From assembly GCA_028551475.1 (NCBI GenBank), contig CM052354.1, positions 124,001 to 188,000 of the forward strand: a stretch of 64,000 bases of DNA, given 5' to 3'. The position numbers and the translations under genes were made by a program. Every line of letters begins with the position of its first letter. Positions within the stretch are counted from its first letter, which is position 1. Under the pieces are notes generated by a model. That model was not told where the DNA came from. It worked only from the letters and a program-made list of their open reading frames with translations, and ran no database searches. This DNA comes from Casuarina equisetifolia (Eukaryota; Streptophyta; Magnoliopsida; Fagales; Casuarinaceae). Shown here in pieces: positions 48,701-59,715 of the stretch.

Positions 48701-49791
48701 AGAAAAGCTTGTATGGTCTAAAACAAGCACCTCGTAAGTGGTACAAGAAGTTTGAGTCATCCATGTTACAACACGGTTATAATAAGACCAACTTAGATCA
48801 TTATGTGTTTGTGAAGCACTTTCCAGGTGGTGATTTTGTCATCCTACTCCTATATGTTGATGATATGTTGATTGTTGGCCAGGACATTAAGAAGATTGCT
48901 GAGCTGAAGAAGGATTTAGGCAAGTCTTTCGCAATGAAAGATTTGGGACCGATAAAGTGAATCCTTGGTATGGAAGTTAAACGCGACAGAGAACATAGAA
49001 AGTTATGGCTATCTCAGGAGAAGTATATAGAGAAGATACTTCAGAGATTTGACATGGACAAGGCAAAAGTAGTAAGTACTCCATTTGCAAGTCATTTCAA
49101 GTTGAGTAAGGAGCAGAAGCCTGAAAGTAAGAGTGATGTTAAATATATGAAGAAAACACCTTACGCATCTGCAGTTGGTAGCTTGATGTATGCTGCAGTA
49201 AGCACTAAACCAGATATTACTCATGCAGTTGGAGTAGTTAGTCATTTTCTTTCAGATCCTGGTAAAATGCATTGGAAAGCTGTGAAGTGGATACTCAGAT
49301 ACCTTAAAGGAACTCCTAAGTTGTGTTTGTGTTTTGGTAATGATGAGCCTGTATTGGTTGGATACACAGATGCAGATATGGCTGGTGACCATGATGGGAG
49401 GAGATCTACAACAGGGTACATGCTTACCTTCACAAGGGGAGCAGTTTCATAGCAATCTAGGTTACAGGATTGTGTTGCTTTGTCTACAACAGAAGCAGAG
49501 TATATAGCAATCACTGAGGGTGGAAAGGAAGTTCTGTGGATGAAGACGTTTCTTCAAGAACTTGGTATAAAACAAGGGATGGTTATCCTTTATAGCGACA
49601 ACCAAAGCTCCATCCGCCTCAGTAAGAACACGTCATCTCATTCAAGGTCTAAGCACATTGATGTCAGATATTATTGGATTAGAGATGTATTAGAATCCAA
49701 GCAATTAGATCTTGTGAAGATTCACACTGATGATAACGGAGCAGATATGTTGACAAAGCTGCTGACAAGAGACAAGCTAGAGACTTGTTAG
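45794..49791 (+). pseudogene. Copia-2 gag-pol polyprotein, broken
   Basis: Begins ATG 45794 (MDDMNTYGKGMTML) with gag. The zinc knuckle C-Y-H-C-G-K-S-G-H-Y-K-R-D-C is at about 46530-46572, out of frame with the flanking gag because of an indel. Protease reads WIVDIGASFHVTP (usual DSGAS). In integrase, LGHLSEKGI...CDHCLAEKQ is the zinc finger. The core reads LIHSYVCML and IRANNGGEY where Asp is expected, and keeps NGVAERMNRT. Reverse transcriptase has LDVKTAFLHEDL and LLYVDDMLIV. RNase H has LSTTEAEYIAI and SKHIDVRYYWIRD. In-frame stops are near 45851, 45953, 46113, 47110, 47953, 48406, 48649, 48958 and 49450. Most sit where family members have Trp, Gln or Arg. Confidence 0.9.
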
Positions 49792-49880
49792 CGGATTGCT
49801 GGAATGGACTCCAAGTAGAGTCAAGTCTAGCGAGCAATGTTCTTTTTCTTATGGTGCAGGGATGTTGCACTAATGTTACT

Positions 49881-49895
49881 CCAAAAGGAGGAAAT
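49881..49895 (+). other. Copia-2 polypurine tract
   Basis: CCAAAAGGAGGAAAT immediately before the 3' LTR. Confidence 0.85.
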
Positions 49896-50281
49896 TGTTA
49901 GGTTTGGAGTAAATTAGTAAAGGTAATTATGTAACTACCATATTTGTATTGTGGATAGTTTATATGGGTTTCCCAATCTTATTCTATTTAGGTCTCCTAG
50001 TCCTATTCTATTTGGGTTTCCTTGGTACTTGTATAAAAGGAAACCTTATGGAGAAACCTAGGTATGAGGTTGTGAGAGATTGAAAGAAAACAGAAGTTTT
50101 CTGTAAGCACTGTAAGCCCTCCTCATCATAGTGAAGAATTGCTCCTTATGCCGGGGACGTAGGGATTATCCCGAACCTCGTAATTTCTGTGTGTTCTTTA
50201 CTTGACTAATATTCTCTTTGTGTGTGCGGTGAGATCCTGAGAGATTCCGTGAGTTTAGATTTACGGGTTTGTTTTCTAACA
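49896..50281 (+). repeat. Copia-2 3' LTR
   Basis: 386 bp, the same length as the 5' LTR. It ends TTTTCTAACA at the GAATA duplication, after which exon 2 of gene D resumes. Confidence 0.95.
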
Positions 50282-50491
50282 GAATATGTATAACTTCTGA
50301 CCAATTTGGAAAGCAAATTTAACGCAATCTTCAAGTCTACCTAGTAGAGAATCCGGAGTTCTATTTCGAGGTTTGGCACGATGCAGTAAATCCTGTCTAT
50401 AGTGTTGCCCTTTCAAGATGTCAAACGCGCTATGACCATTTCCATCCTTGGGGCTTCTTTTAACCCCACAATCCAGTAACCAGCCCACGAC

Positions 50492-50795
50492 CTGCATAAT
50501 GTAGAAACGCAAAATCAATCATAAGAAATGTACAAAAAGAAAAGCAAATGGAACGATTAAAGGAAAACAAACATCAAATCCTTTGAAGGCAAATTTTAGC
50601 ATGTCCATCAGGTGCATTATACCTAAGAGAATTACGTGTGTTTATCTTGTGCTTAAGTTTCTATAGTATTAGATGAGTCTATTTCTATTGCAGTAGTAAA
50701 TTCTTATATTAAAACAATTGTACAAGAAGATAAACCTCCATTATTCCAACTCCATTCTTCCTTTTTAAGAAAAAACATGAGTGAAGATGGCTTAC
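50492..50795 (-). other. Intron of gene D (304 bp, GT-AG)
   Basis: Donor GTAAGC at 50795, acceptor ATTATGCAG ending at 50492. Gene F has a matching intron of 306 bp, while A and C have introns of 120-134 bp. The extra portion ('aacaaacatcaaatcctttgaagg' to 'ttctta') is shared only by D and F, which marks a subfamily. Confidence 0.8.
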
Positions 50796-51747
50796 CTCAT
50801 AAAGCTTTTTAGATGCTGCAATGTGCAAGAGAGTATTGCCTTCTGCATCCTTCAAGTTCAGCAAAGTCCTTTCCCAAGAAGAGGCATTTTTAAAGCAAGC
50901 CCGCTTAAGCCAATTCAGTAGGAAACGAAAAGCATCAAAGTTATTGTTTTTAAGGGCAATATGCAGAGCACTCTCATTCTGAAATGTAAGATCCACGATA
51001 GACTCTGGATCTTTACACAGAAATTGAGCCAAAAGATTTTCATTTCCTATTTTAGCAGCATAATGCAAAGGCGTCACACCCTCCTTTCCTTGAAAACGAA
51101 GAAGTTCTTTATCAACTTCAAGTAGCTTGAGTGCCACTAGGTAGTAACTGCTTTCCAAAGCAAGGTTCACGGTAGTTTGACCCTCTTTGTTCAGCTTCCT
51201 TGCTAATGATGGCTTCAACCTCATGATCTCCAAGGCAAACTTGGTGTGCCCTGCAGACACTGCAGCATGCAGAGGAGTCTCGACAAATGGAATGCTATTA
51301 TATTTTTCTAAAACATCTGGATCGTTCTGTATCAGTGAGTACAATCCATCAATGTTTCCTTCTCGTGCAACACTTAAGCATGCATCAATACTTCCTTGTT
51401 GAGCAGCGGTATTGGAACTCGCATCAATACTTCTTTGTTGAGTAGTAACTACAGCAGTCAAAATCTCATCAATGCTTTTTTGCTGACTAGAAATAACAGT
51501 CAAAATTGCCTTAATGGTTTTTTGTTGAGCAGTAGCAGAATTCAAAATTGAATTAATACTTTGTAGAGTAGCAGTAATACTGAAACTCGGGTTAATGCTT
51601 TCTTATTGAGGAGCGTCAGCATTCAAATTCTGATCCATTTGCGGGAGAGTGATTGTCAATCGGACAGGTAAGAGGAAACGCTTGTAAACTTTTCTAAAAA
51701 GGTGACAATGTTGATTACAATTGTGCAAATAAGAGATGAGGCGTTCT

Positions 51748-51756
51748 CTTTTTATA
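51748..51756 (-). promoter_or_regulatory. TATA box candidate of gene D
   Basis: Minus-strand CCCTATAAAAAG about 115 bp upstream of the gene D ATG, at the position aligned with genes A and C. Confidence 0.6.
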
Positions 51757-53560
51757 GGGGAGGATCATAGATGGGTGTCCTCTAATTGACATGCCATCAG
51801 TTCTGTTTTCTTTTCTCGGAAATCGTCATTAGGTTTGTGAGAACAAACCCTATTTGGTAAACAAGCAACTAACTAGATGGAAAGAAGGGCAGCTAGACCA
51901 TTGATGAACTTAAGACGGGCCTTTAGACTAATCTGCACTGCACGTTAGAATCTTTTCGAGCTCAGCAAAATGGCAATATAGTAAATGAATACCACAGCAA
52001 TAAGTTAAATAAAGAGAAAAATAAGACAATCCTTGACGTGGAAGACCCTATCATGTGGAAGAAAAAAGAATAAAGCAAACTAGAGAACTAGTTTTCATTA
52101 CAAATGAATTGAGTTTACAGCTATACATTAAGTACAACAATCAAAGAATAAATTATATTTTACTTGATCACAAAATAAAAGGAGCACGTATTCTTTAATT
52201 GCAAGTTCATTAATTGCATATGAAAGACAATGTGAGCTGTGAATAGACTATGTCAAAATAATTGAATAGTATAAGGAAGAAGTGAGTTAAGATGATCAAG
52301 ATTGTTAAAAACAAAAGTTGTTTGACAATTCTCTATTAAGCACATCCTTCAAAGTTACATTTTTCTAAATTTAGAATGAAAATATTAGAAGAAAATTCAA
52401 TGGTCAAAGCTTAAAAAATACAACCATTGTTATAAAAATAAAGAAGAATGTGAGAGGTAAAATTTTATTAAAGATGTAAGGTTTATAAATTGTAATAACT
52501 ATTTGAAAGAATTTTAGAATTTTTGCAATGAGGTTGTCCCTTCCTTGGATATTCCACAAGAAAAAGTTAAAACTAAACAATCAATTCTACTGATCATGAG
52601 CTCAACGTTTGCTGGAGGTGATAGGCATTATCATAAAAAACTACTGGCTTTCCTTGTCTCGTAAAGAAATCCAGAATGCCAGAGGGGCCGATGACCTTCA
52701 GAAATTCCCGACATGATGCACATCTGTTCGCATTTTATTATTGCGCTCAAATTCAAGCTTTAACATGGAAACTCTGGTGGCAATTATATGAGCACCGCAT
52801 GTGACATACTATGGGAATATGATCTCATGCATATAAGAAATGGACACATGAAGATTCTTAGGAAGAAAAACGATGGATGCCCCTTGTGACAGCAACCTTC
52901 AAATAGACCACCTATCAGCTAGGTTCTTTGAAAAACCAACAAGTAGGTAGGTATGTAAGAAGGACTGCTGTCAAAGATGTTGAATTTAAGACGGACCTTT
53001 AGAGTACTACGTGTAACACGAGATGCATCAGTGTGTAGAAATAAAAAGTAACAGACCCCTCACCCAAGTTATGCATTTGAACAAACGGACACATGATGTT
53101 ACTTGTGAAAAAGGAGACCAGTGTCTAATATTTTGTCCTGTTTTGCTAAACCACACAGCATCAGAACTTAGTGATTTCGAAAGAAGACTTGATGAAGAGA
53201 CCACCCAAGTCTACTTAGAAGAAAAAGAAAAGAAGTATTGCTTGGGCCATGATTGTGGGAGAAAAGTCTTATGCCAATGTGACTGTTTAAGTTTTGCCTT
53301 CATTACGATACACAACCCATAAATTATTAAGCGGTTCGAGCATGATGAGAGAAGAGTTAGACTAAGCAATCTTGACGTTTGTTGGACATGATTGGCAATA
53401 TCTTAAAAAAAAAAAAAGTGCATATTCCTTTCTTCTAAAGACATACAAAAGGCGAAAGGTGCCAACAATCTTCCAAAATTGAGACATGATGCACATTTCG
53501 TTTTATTTTATTAACGTACAAAAGTTTTAGTCTTAGCTTGAAGACTTTGATATCAATTAT
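51757..53560. repeat. Upstream region of gene D, repeat fragments; no gene
   Basis: 52000-52160 matches 10850-11000. 52790-52890 matches the end marker of the 540-bp units. 52885-52950 and 60538-60790 share 'cagcaacc...aaata.acca'. A 99-codon plus-strand frame at 53023 resembles no family I know, and its position among repeats argues against calling it. Confidence 0.5.
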
Positions 53561-55178
53561 ATGAACTTATCAAATATCACCTTAAGAAAAATTATTTAAT
53601 AATTTTCGATATTCAAGATAACTACTGGTTTTATTATATCGAATCCCATCCATAGCAAAAATAAACATTGAATATTGGGTCTTTCCTTTCTTACTCCTCT
53701 GTTTAAGTGTCCATCAATGGAGTAAGATTTACATTGTTCTTGCACTAATAAAATTAGAGTTTTACTACATATTGGAAGGAGGGACCTGGAAGTTATAGCT
53801 AGATTTTCCCCCATGATAGACTTTCAAGTTCTGCTAATAATTACATACTTACATATGGATTATCACATACGAAATAGGAATCTAATTCCTTCACAAAAAA
53901 ACCAAAACCAAAATCCTTCAGAAGCACTTGGGTCTGGATGTTGGAAATCGATTCAACACGAAAGGACCGAAATCAAAAGTCTTCAAACCCAGATAAATTC
54001 TAAAATGGACCTCGGATGCTTTTCCTTCTCTTCAAAGTCATCGTTGGACTACTGAATAAATCGAGCTTAAACAAGCTCAAAAACTCAAGATCTTTGCTAC
54101 TCATCCAGAATACAAACTTAACTAACAAATAACAAACATACCTGATTATTGAGTTCATTTCCAGCTGTTAGTTGCTCGATTATTCTCCTTTATACTCTCT
54201 TAAATTACTGATTTGATGAAATAGCTAAAAATCCATTGACGATCATGGAGAGGTGAGGAGATAGCCTAAACTTGTTCTTTCAAAAACTGAATTAATTTTT
54301 TACGAAGCAGATCACACTCGTATATACTAAAATTGAGTTACTGTGCAACATACTGTGCATGATATTTATAGAATTGAGTTACTATTCTGTTGATCAAATT
54401 ATGATTTTGCCCTTAGTCAATTTCAACACCTTTTAATCCACCAAATATATATGATCTTCACCATATACAAACTTCTAGTACAAATATAGTACTAAAGGAA
54501 GGATTTAATCATTTATTGAATATGTTGCTCATATAATCCCACCATCACAATTTTATATGAGAAACACTAATCTACATTAGTTAGTTTTATATATAATAAT
54601 TAAGAATCTAATATTTCTCAAATAAATGAACCACAAAACTTTAACTTAAAAAGAAAATTTAGTAATTGGGTAATTCTCATTGATTTAAGCCCACATTCAT
54701 AAGACTATTAAAAATAGTCCAACAAAGACTTCTTAACATAAAAAATTACTAAAGAAGATAAAACTCTAATGTCTTGAATGATGTAATCCCTGATACAATT
54801 TTTTTTTTCAACCAAAATCTGCTCCATAAAAGACCTCTTTTTTCTGGTGTCTTGTTGAACTTTATGATAGCAACCCTTTAACGACTAAAGCAGCAAATAG
54901 CAAAGCTATCGAAAGGCTAACCTTTTAACTTTGAGCACCACACGTGACACGATATGGATCCTTGATCCCTTATTACAAATAATGCATCTTAGAAATGAAC
55001 ACATGATGTCACAAAAAAATATGACGGATGTCCCACGTCTGGTCCTCTATACCAAAGAGGTACAAAAGCGTCCCTTTATCTAAGAATGCATACGATCAAG
55101 TTAACTGCATTCATATCATGCCAACGCAACTCATCTTATAGCCTAACACCCGATGGCAAGGTTACATGAATAAGTGAA
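53561..55178. other. AT-rich spacer, mostly unrecognised
   Basis: No gene supported. 53820-53850 is a 31-bp segment also found inside the solo LTR at 55988-56018. From 54940 to 55178 the sequence is another copy of the upstream module, interrupted by that solo LTR. Confidence 0.5.
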
Positions 55179-56425
55179 TGTTCGGTAAAATTTATACGCA
55201 AGTGAACATGGCGAACAAATAATATAATGATAAGAAAGATATCATTCCACAAAGACTGGTAATTATTAGACCAACTAATTACTAATGGTGAACAACTCCT
55301 AGAATTTATCTAACAAATCCAACGATAAATGATAGATTAACTAACTAAATCTAATAAAACTTAATAAAAAAATATGTTAAAGCATATGATTTCACCATAA
55401 TTACTAGGTATTAATGTTAATTATTTATACTTGTAGGAGAGACAATATTTATGTGATGGCAGAACTTCATAATTTATTTATTATCCTATGTCTAGGTATA
55501 GTAAACCTACTTAATTCATTAATTCACTATATCTCTATATGTGAATTGAAATAAACTAAATGCATTAGGATCTATGAACATTCCCAGTTTACACTGAAAG
55601 CTACACAAATAATATGATATATGTCTATCCATATTTAATTTATGGTTACAAATTACAAAAAGCAACTGCAAATCATCTCCTGTTAGTCTCAAACATGCAA
55701 TCAAATCACTCAAGTGCTAGCTAATCACTTAAAAGTATTAAACACAATAATATGTAACTTCACATAAACAAAATATCTTGCAAAACATAATAATCATAAG
55801 ATTCATACTATCATAATTAGGTTACATCGTAGCTCTAACAAGAATAAACTAAAACATAAAGAAATAATGAGGAAGAATGGTAATAAGAAATAAATAAGGC
55901 ATCTTGAATCTAAGAATAAGAAATTTATCATCTTTTTTGTCTTCTCTTTAAGAAAACTTTGAATTCTTGGTCTCTTTCTTGAATTGTACTTTCAAGTTCT
56001 GCTAATAATTACATACTTTCATTGTTATTAGGTTTCCTCCTCCTCTTTTTTTGCCTCTTCTTTTTTCTTAAATAGGGTTTAGGTTTAGACTTATCTCTTA
56101 TTTTAGTAGAAGTGGGTTTTGAAGACCCAAGACAATTGGGTTTTGAACTCTTATATTGATTAGGCTTTAAACAATTAGGAAACCTAATAACAATGGAAAA
56201 TCTAAAATCCAAGTCCATCTTAACTCTCTTGATCTTGATATTATGATTTTGCCACACAATAAGCATCATGTTCTCCATGTTCATCCATTTTCTCCTTACC
56301 TCCTTGTGCTACATAAACAAGATAAATTTAGGTAAATAAAGAGGAGTTCAAATGTTTTCTCACAATTAATAAAGTTATTTATTGTCTAAAATAGGTAAAA
56401 TAACTCTATAAAAATAGAGTTATCA
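55179..56425 (-). mobile_element. Solo LTR of the Athila family, minus orientation
   Basis: 1247 bp, starting TGTTCGGTAAAATTT and ending AGAGTTATCA, flanked on both sides by GTGAA (55174-55178 and 56426-56430). There is no internal domain. The target is again the ankyrin upstream module. Like 34866-36116, it lacks a short segment ('aataaatctttcgatcatctt') present in the full-length element's LTRs, so the two solo LTRs form their own subfamily. It carries an inserted 31-bp segment at 55988-56018. Confidence 0.95.
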
Positions 56426-56430
56426 GTGAA

Positions 56431-56996
56431 CACTATCCAACCTCTGAATTTTGTAGGATAAGCCATAGTTGAACTATAGTTGAACCACAAGAGTTGCTGT
56501 ACGAGTCCTGATCTCAAGGTTGTTCGCACTTTATATTTTTCGTTTGTAACCTACAAATAATTTAGAGTAGTTTACTGTTGACGCATGCGACTCAACCGGC
56601 CGAGAATTAAAGAATTGAATTGGAAGAAAATAGTTTTAGGAAAAATTGGAGTCCAATAACTTTGGCAAAAGCCCACACATAAAAACAGACATAATGAAAA
56701 GTCTCACAAGCAGAATAGCTAATTATACTCTCAAGACTTCACGCGTAAATAGTCTCACACTCAAAGACAACACTCATTCACGAATTCTCCACTCTCAGGC
56801 GTTATTCTTGCAAACATTCCACTGTATAGGAAGGATACCCACAATCTCTGCGACTCTATTTTACAGCTAGGGACAAACAGTTCAGCAGACTTTCCTCTCC
56901 AAACCACACATATGGGGGCCGAAAGAGGCGAAGGAGAATGAAGTCAGGAAGTAAGGGAAAGAAAGTGGAAGAGGTGGCCAATCGAAGTAAGGCTTC
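56431..56996. repeat. Spacer and 3'-flank fragment of relic F
   Basis: 56431-56645 has no partner in the window. 56650-56996 matches the ankyrin 3'-flank module, ending at 'ggaagaggtggccaatcgaa'. Confidence 0.65.
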
Positions 56997-57578
56997 TTTT
57001 AACCCCACAATCCAGTAACCAGCCAAGGCCCTGCATAATGTAGAAACGCAAAATTGATGATAAGAAATGTACAAAAAGAAAAGCAAATGGGGTCGATTAA
57101 AAGAAAACAAACATCAAATCCTTTGAAGGAAAATTTTAGCATGTCCATTAGGTGCATTATACCTAAGATAATTACAAATGTTTATTTTGTGCTTAAATAT
57201 CTATAGTATTAGATGAGTCTATTTCTGTTGCAGTAGTAAATTCTTATATTAAAACAATTGTACAAGAAGATATACCTCCATTATTCTTAGTCCATTCTCC
57301 CTTTTTAATAAAAAAACGTGAGTGAAGATGACTTACCTCGTAAAGCTTTTTGGATGCTGCAATGCGTAAGAGACTATTGCCTTCTTTAGCCTTCAAGTTC
57401 AGCAAAGTCCTTTCTCAAGAAGAGGAATCTTTTAAGCAAGCTCGCTTAAGCCAATTCAGTAGGAAACGAAAAGCATCAAAGTTATTGTTTTTTAGGGCAA
57501 TATGTAGAGCACTCTCATTCTGCGTTGTAAGATCCACGATGGACTCTGGATCTTTACACAGAAATTCAGCCAAAAGAT
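56997..57578 (-). pseudogene. Relic F: ankyrin gene with PGG exon deleted and 5' end lost
   Basis: Only about 30 bp of exon 2 remain (56997-57030, GLGWLLDCGVK), fused directly to 3'-flank sequence, so the whole PGG region is deleted. The intron is 57031-57336 with good GT-AG ends, like gene D. Exon 1 from 57337 gives SKKLYE, LLRIAAS, RACLKDSSS, then TGA where a Trp codon stands in paralogues, then NESALHIALKN and LLAEFLCKDPESIV. At about 57578 the exon stops at family R2 sequence and does not resume. Non-functional. Confidence 0.88.
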
Positions 57579-58485
57579 TTTTGTATTTATAGAAATTAAT
57601 GTACATCAACATCAATGCATATCTCAGCATTACTAGAACTACAAAAACTACAAAATAATAAAGGTCAAAAGCTTTCAAATCTTATTTAAAATGACATTTT
57701 CCTATGAAAGTTTTATGTTTTAAACTAAATAAGCTATCTCTTGTATAACTTTTTTTTTTTTTTAAGTTTAACCAATAAGATTGAGATATCAATTGTTTTG
57801 TTCTAAAATCTTCTTCTAATGCATTTAACCTATATACAATAAATGCAAAGTAAAAATATCTAAAGAAGCTTTCTAATCAAATCTATTCCTTTAATTTTTT
57901 TGATTGTTATTATTTGTCTACAATTTTCTAAAAATATTATCCTTAGTTCTTGTACTAAAACTTAGTTTTAATTCATTAGACACCCAATTTTATTGGATGA
58001 ATATTTGTCAAGATCAACTCTTTACAGTAAAAAAAATTGTGCAATAGCTCTCTTTAGTTAACTTATATTGTAATTTTAGTCAATCTCAAATTAAAAACAT
58101 GAGTCATTTCTCTTTTGAATATATATAGACTAGGATAATTTGAAAAACTATCCTCACTTAGAATGCAATATAACACCATATTGGAGGTTAAAATGAAGAA
58201 TGTCAATAGATGAATAGAGTAATTAAAGGAAGGAATTTTCGTTACAAAACTTCTTAAGATACCTTTTTAAAATTGTATTTATTGTATAGGGACTAACATA
58301 GTAGAAGATGATTTCAAAATAAAAATAATTGATATTTCAATTTTATTGACAAAAGAAAGAAAAATTATTTAAGAATTTTTTTAATTTTGAAATTTAAATT
58401 TTTTCAAGAAAATGTGACTTTGAATAAAATTTGAAAGCTTTTAACTTTCATATTTTTATAGCTTTCAAAAGTCTTATAATGCATT
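57579..58485. repeat. Family R2 copies in inverted orientation
   Basis: 57590-57710 reversed and complemented matches 58385-58475 and 59560-59690 ('gaaaatgtcattttgaataagatttgaaagctttt.aacttt'). 57985-58480 matches 59155-59660 in direct orientation. This could be a transposon with long inverted ends or two LINE-like tails in opposite orientation. No protein domain found. Confidence 0.55.
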
Positions 58486-58690
58486 TCGAATCCGTGTGGC
58501 ATCCATATGCCAGCACGGGAGCCCAGGTACAGCTTTGATCCTTTAGCAATTAGACTTTTATTAAACCACTTCGTACAATCCAAATAGTCCATCCTAAACC
58601 TTCTACCAGGGCTCAGCCTTGCCCTTTTCCCCCCCGATTTTCTTGCTGTTATGCTTGCTTTGGCGTTTGCATTGTCCTTGCCCAACTATA
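58486..58690. other. GC-richer island, origin unknown
   Basis: About 200 bp noticeably richer in G and C than the surroundings, open on the minus strand (ending GKDNANAKASI...). It is not similar to anything else in the window. It might be a captured gene fragment or organelle-derived piece. I do not recognise it and do not call a gene. Confidence 0.4.
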
Positions 58691-59715
58691 AAGATTTGCA
58701 GTTTTTTTATAATTGAAACAAACAATTTATAAGATTAAGAAAAAGATCAAGAACTTTTTATAAGTAGGTAATATAGATACACAATGCTCTCATTAAATAA
58801 TTTCAATAGTTTACTTAACAAAGAAAGAAAGGGGATTAAGATTATTGAATCTTAAACTTTAGAATAAAATTCTTTTAAAAAGTATTTTTTATGATCTCAT
58901 CAATCTTTTAGATGTTTTGTTATGGAGTAAGTGGATTCATAATACAAAATGTAAAAGAATTTTAATAATGAAACTTAATATAAAAGATTCCATAATATGA
59001 AACTAGAGAAATCTTTTCAAACTAAAGCCCACACTTACCTCAATTCTTTATAAGTCTACATATTGCTACAAAATAATTTATCTGGACCTTTAACTAATTA
59101 ATGAAAAAGTGAATTGAAATGATCTAATTTAGACTGGTGATATCAACAAATATGATTTTATTGGATAACTAATTTGTCAAGATCAAATTTTTATTGTATA
59201 AAGAATGATACAATAGCTCATTTAAGTTAATTTATACTGTGATTTTTGTCAATTTCAAATTGAAAATAGGAGTCTTTTTTTTTAATGCCTATTGACAATG
59301 ATGGTTTGAAAGACTATCGTTGTTTAAAATGAAATTTGACATCTTATTGGAGGATGAAATGAAAAACTACAATAGATAATCAAAGCAACTAAAGAAACGG
59401 ATTTGGCTCCAAAGCTTTTTAAATATTTTTTTAACTTACATTTATTGTATATGGGCAAAAAAAAATAAAAAAATAACTTAGAATAGAACAATTGACATTT
59501 TAATCATGTTGACTAAAGGAAGGAAAATTGTATGGGAAAGAGTTTTTTTATTTCAAAATATAAATTTTTCACATGAAAATGTCATTTTGAATGAGATTTA
59601 GAAGTTTTCAACTTTTATCTTTTTGTAGTTTTCGTAATTCTTGTAATGTTAGGTTATGTTTCTATGCTTTTGTATATTATTTTTTATTAATACAAATTTA
59701 CATTTCTATCTAAAA
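58691..59715. repeat. AT-rich repeat, second R2 copy
   Basis: 59155-59715 follows 57985-58480 and 16890-17175, ending in 'ttttttattaatacaaatttacatttctatctaaaaaaaa'. The first part, 58691-59150, has no frame or match. Confidence 0.55.

Larger units (their letters stand above)
44439..50286 (+). mobile_element. Copia-2: Ty1/copia LTR retrotransposon, plus strand, degenerate
   Basis: The element itself is 44444-50281, 5.84 kb, with a perfect GAATA duplication on each side (44439-44443, 50282-50286). The LTRs are 386 bp each; I count about 18 differences by hand, fewer per base than in copia-1. Order: LTR, PBS, leader with TTGAC array, gag, protease, integrase, reverse transcriptase, RNase H, PPT, LTR. 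It lies antisense to gene D. Many in-frame stops and lost integrase Asp residues make it non-autonomous. Confidence 0.95.
43878..51638 (-). pseudogene. Gene D: ankyrin-repeat/PGG-domain protein, split by copia-2
   Basis: Exon 1 runs 51638-50796 from MDQNLNADAPQ. Codon 12 is TAA where CAA would give the expected QQESIN. After it come repeated units (QQKTIKAIL, QQKSIDEIL, QQRSIDASS, QQGSIDACL) and ankyrin repeats (VETPLHAAVSAGHT, VTPLHYAAKIGN, NESALHIALKN, GNTLLHIAASK). The donor is GAG/GTAAGC, the intron is 304 bp and the acceptor is ATGCAG. Exon 2 starts at 50491 (VVGWLLDCGVKRS), reaches KLYIF at 50282, is interrupted by copia-2, and resumes at 44443 with IRRGGKQ. It then has a PGG domain (ATLSPPGGTWQEDYY), hydrophobic spans and a charged tail ending QDETA at 43878. 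Apart from the early stop and the insertion, the frame is intact across both exons, making D the best-preserved full-length copy. Confidence 0.92.

Noticed and set aside
53023..53322. 99-codon plus-strand frame
   Set aside because: No family resemblance and set within repeat fragments. A single short frame is expected by chance here.
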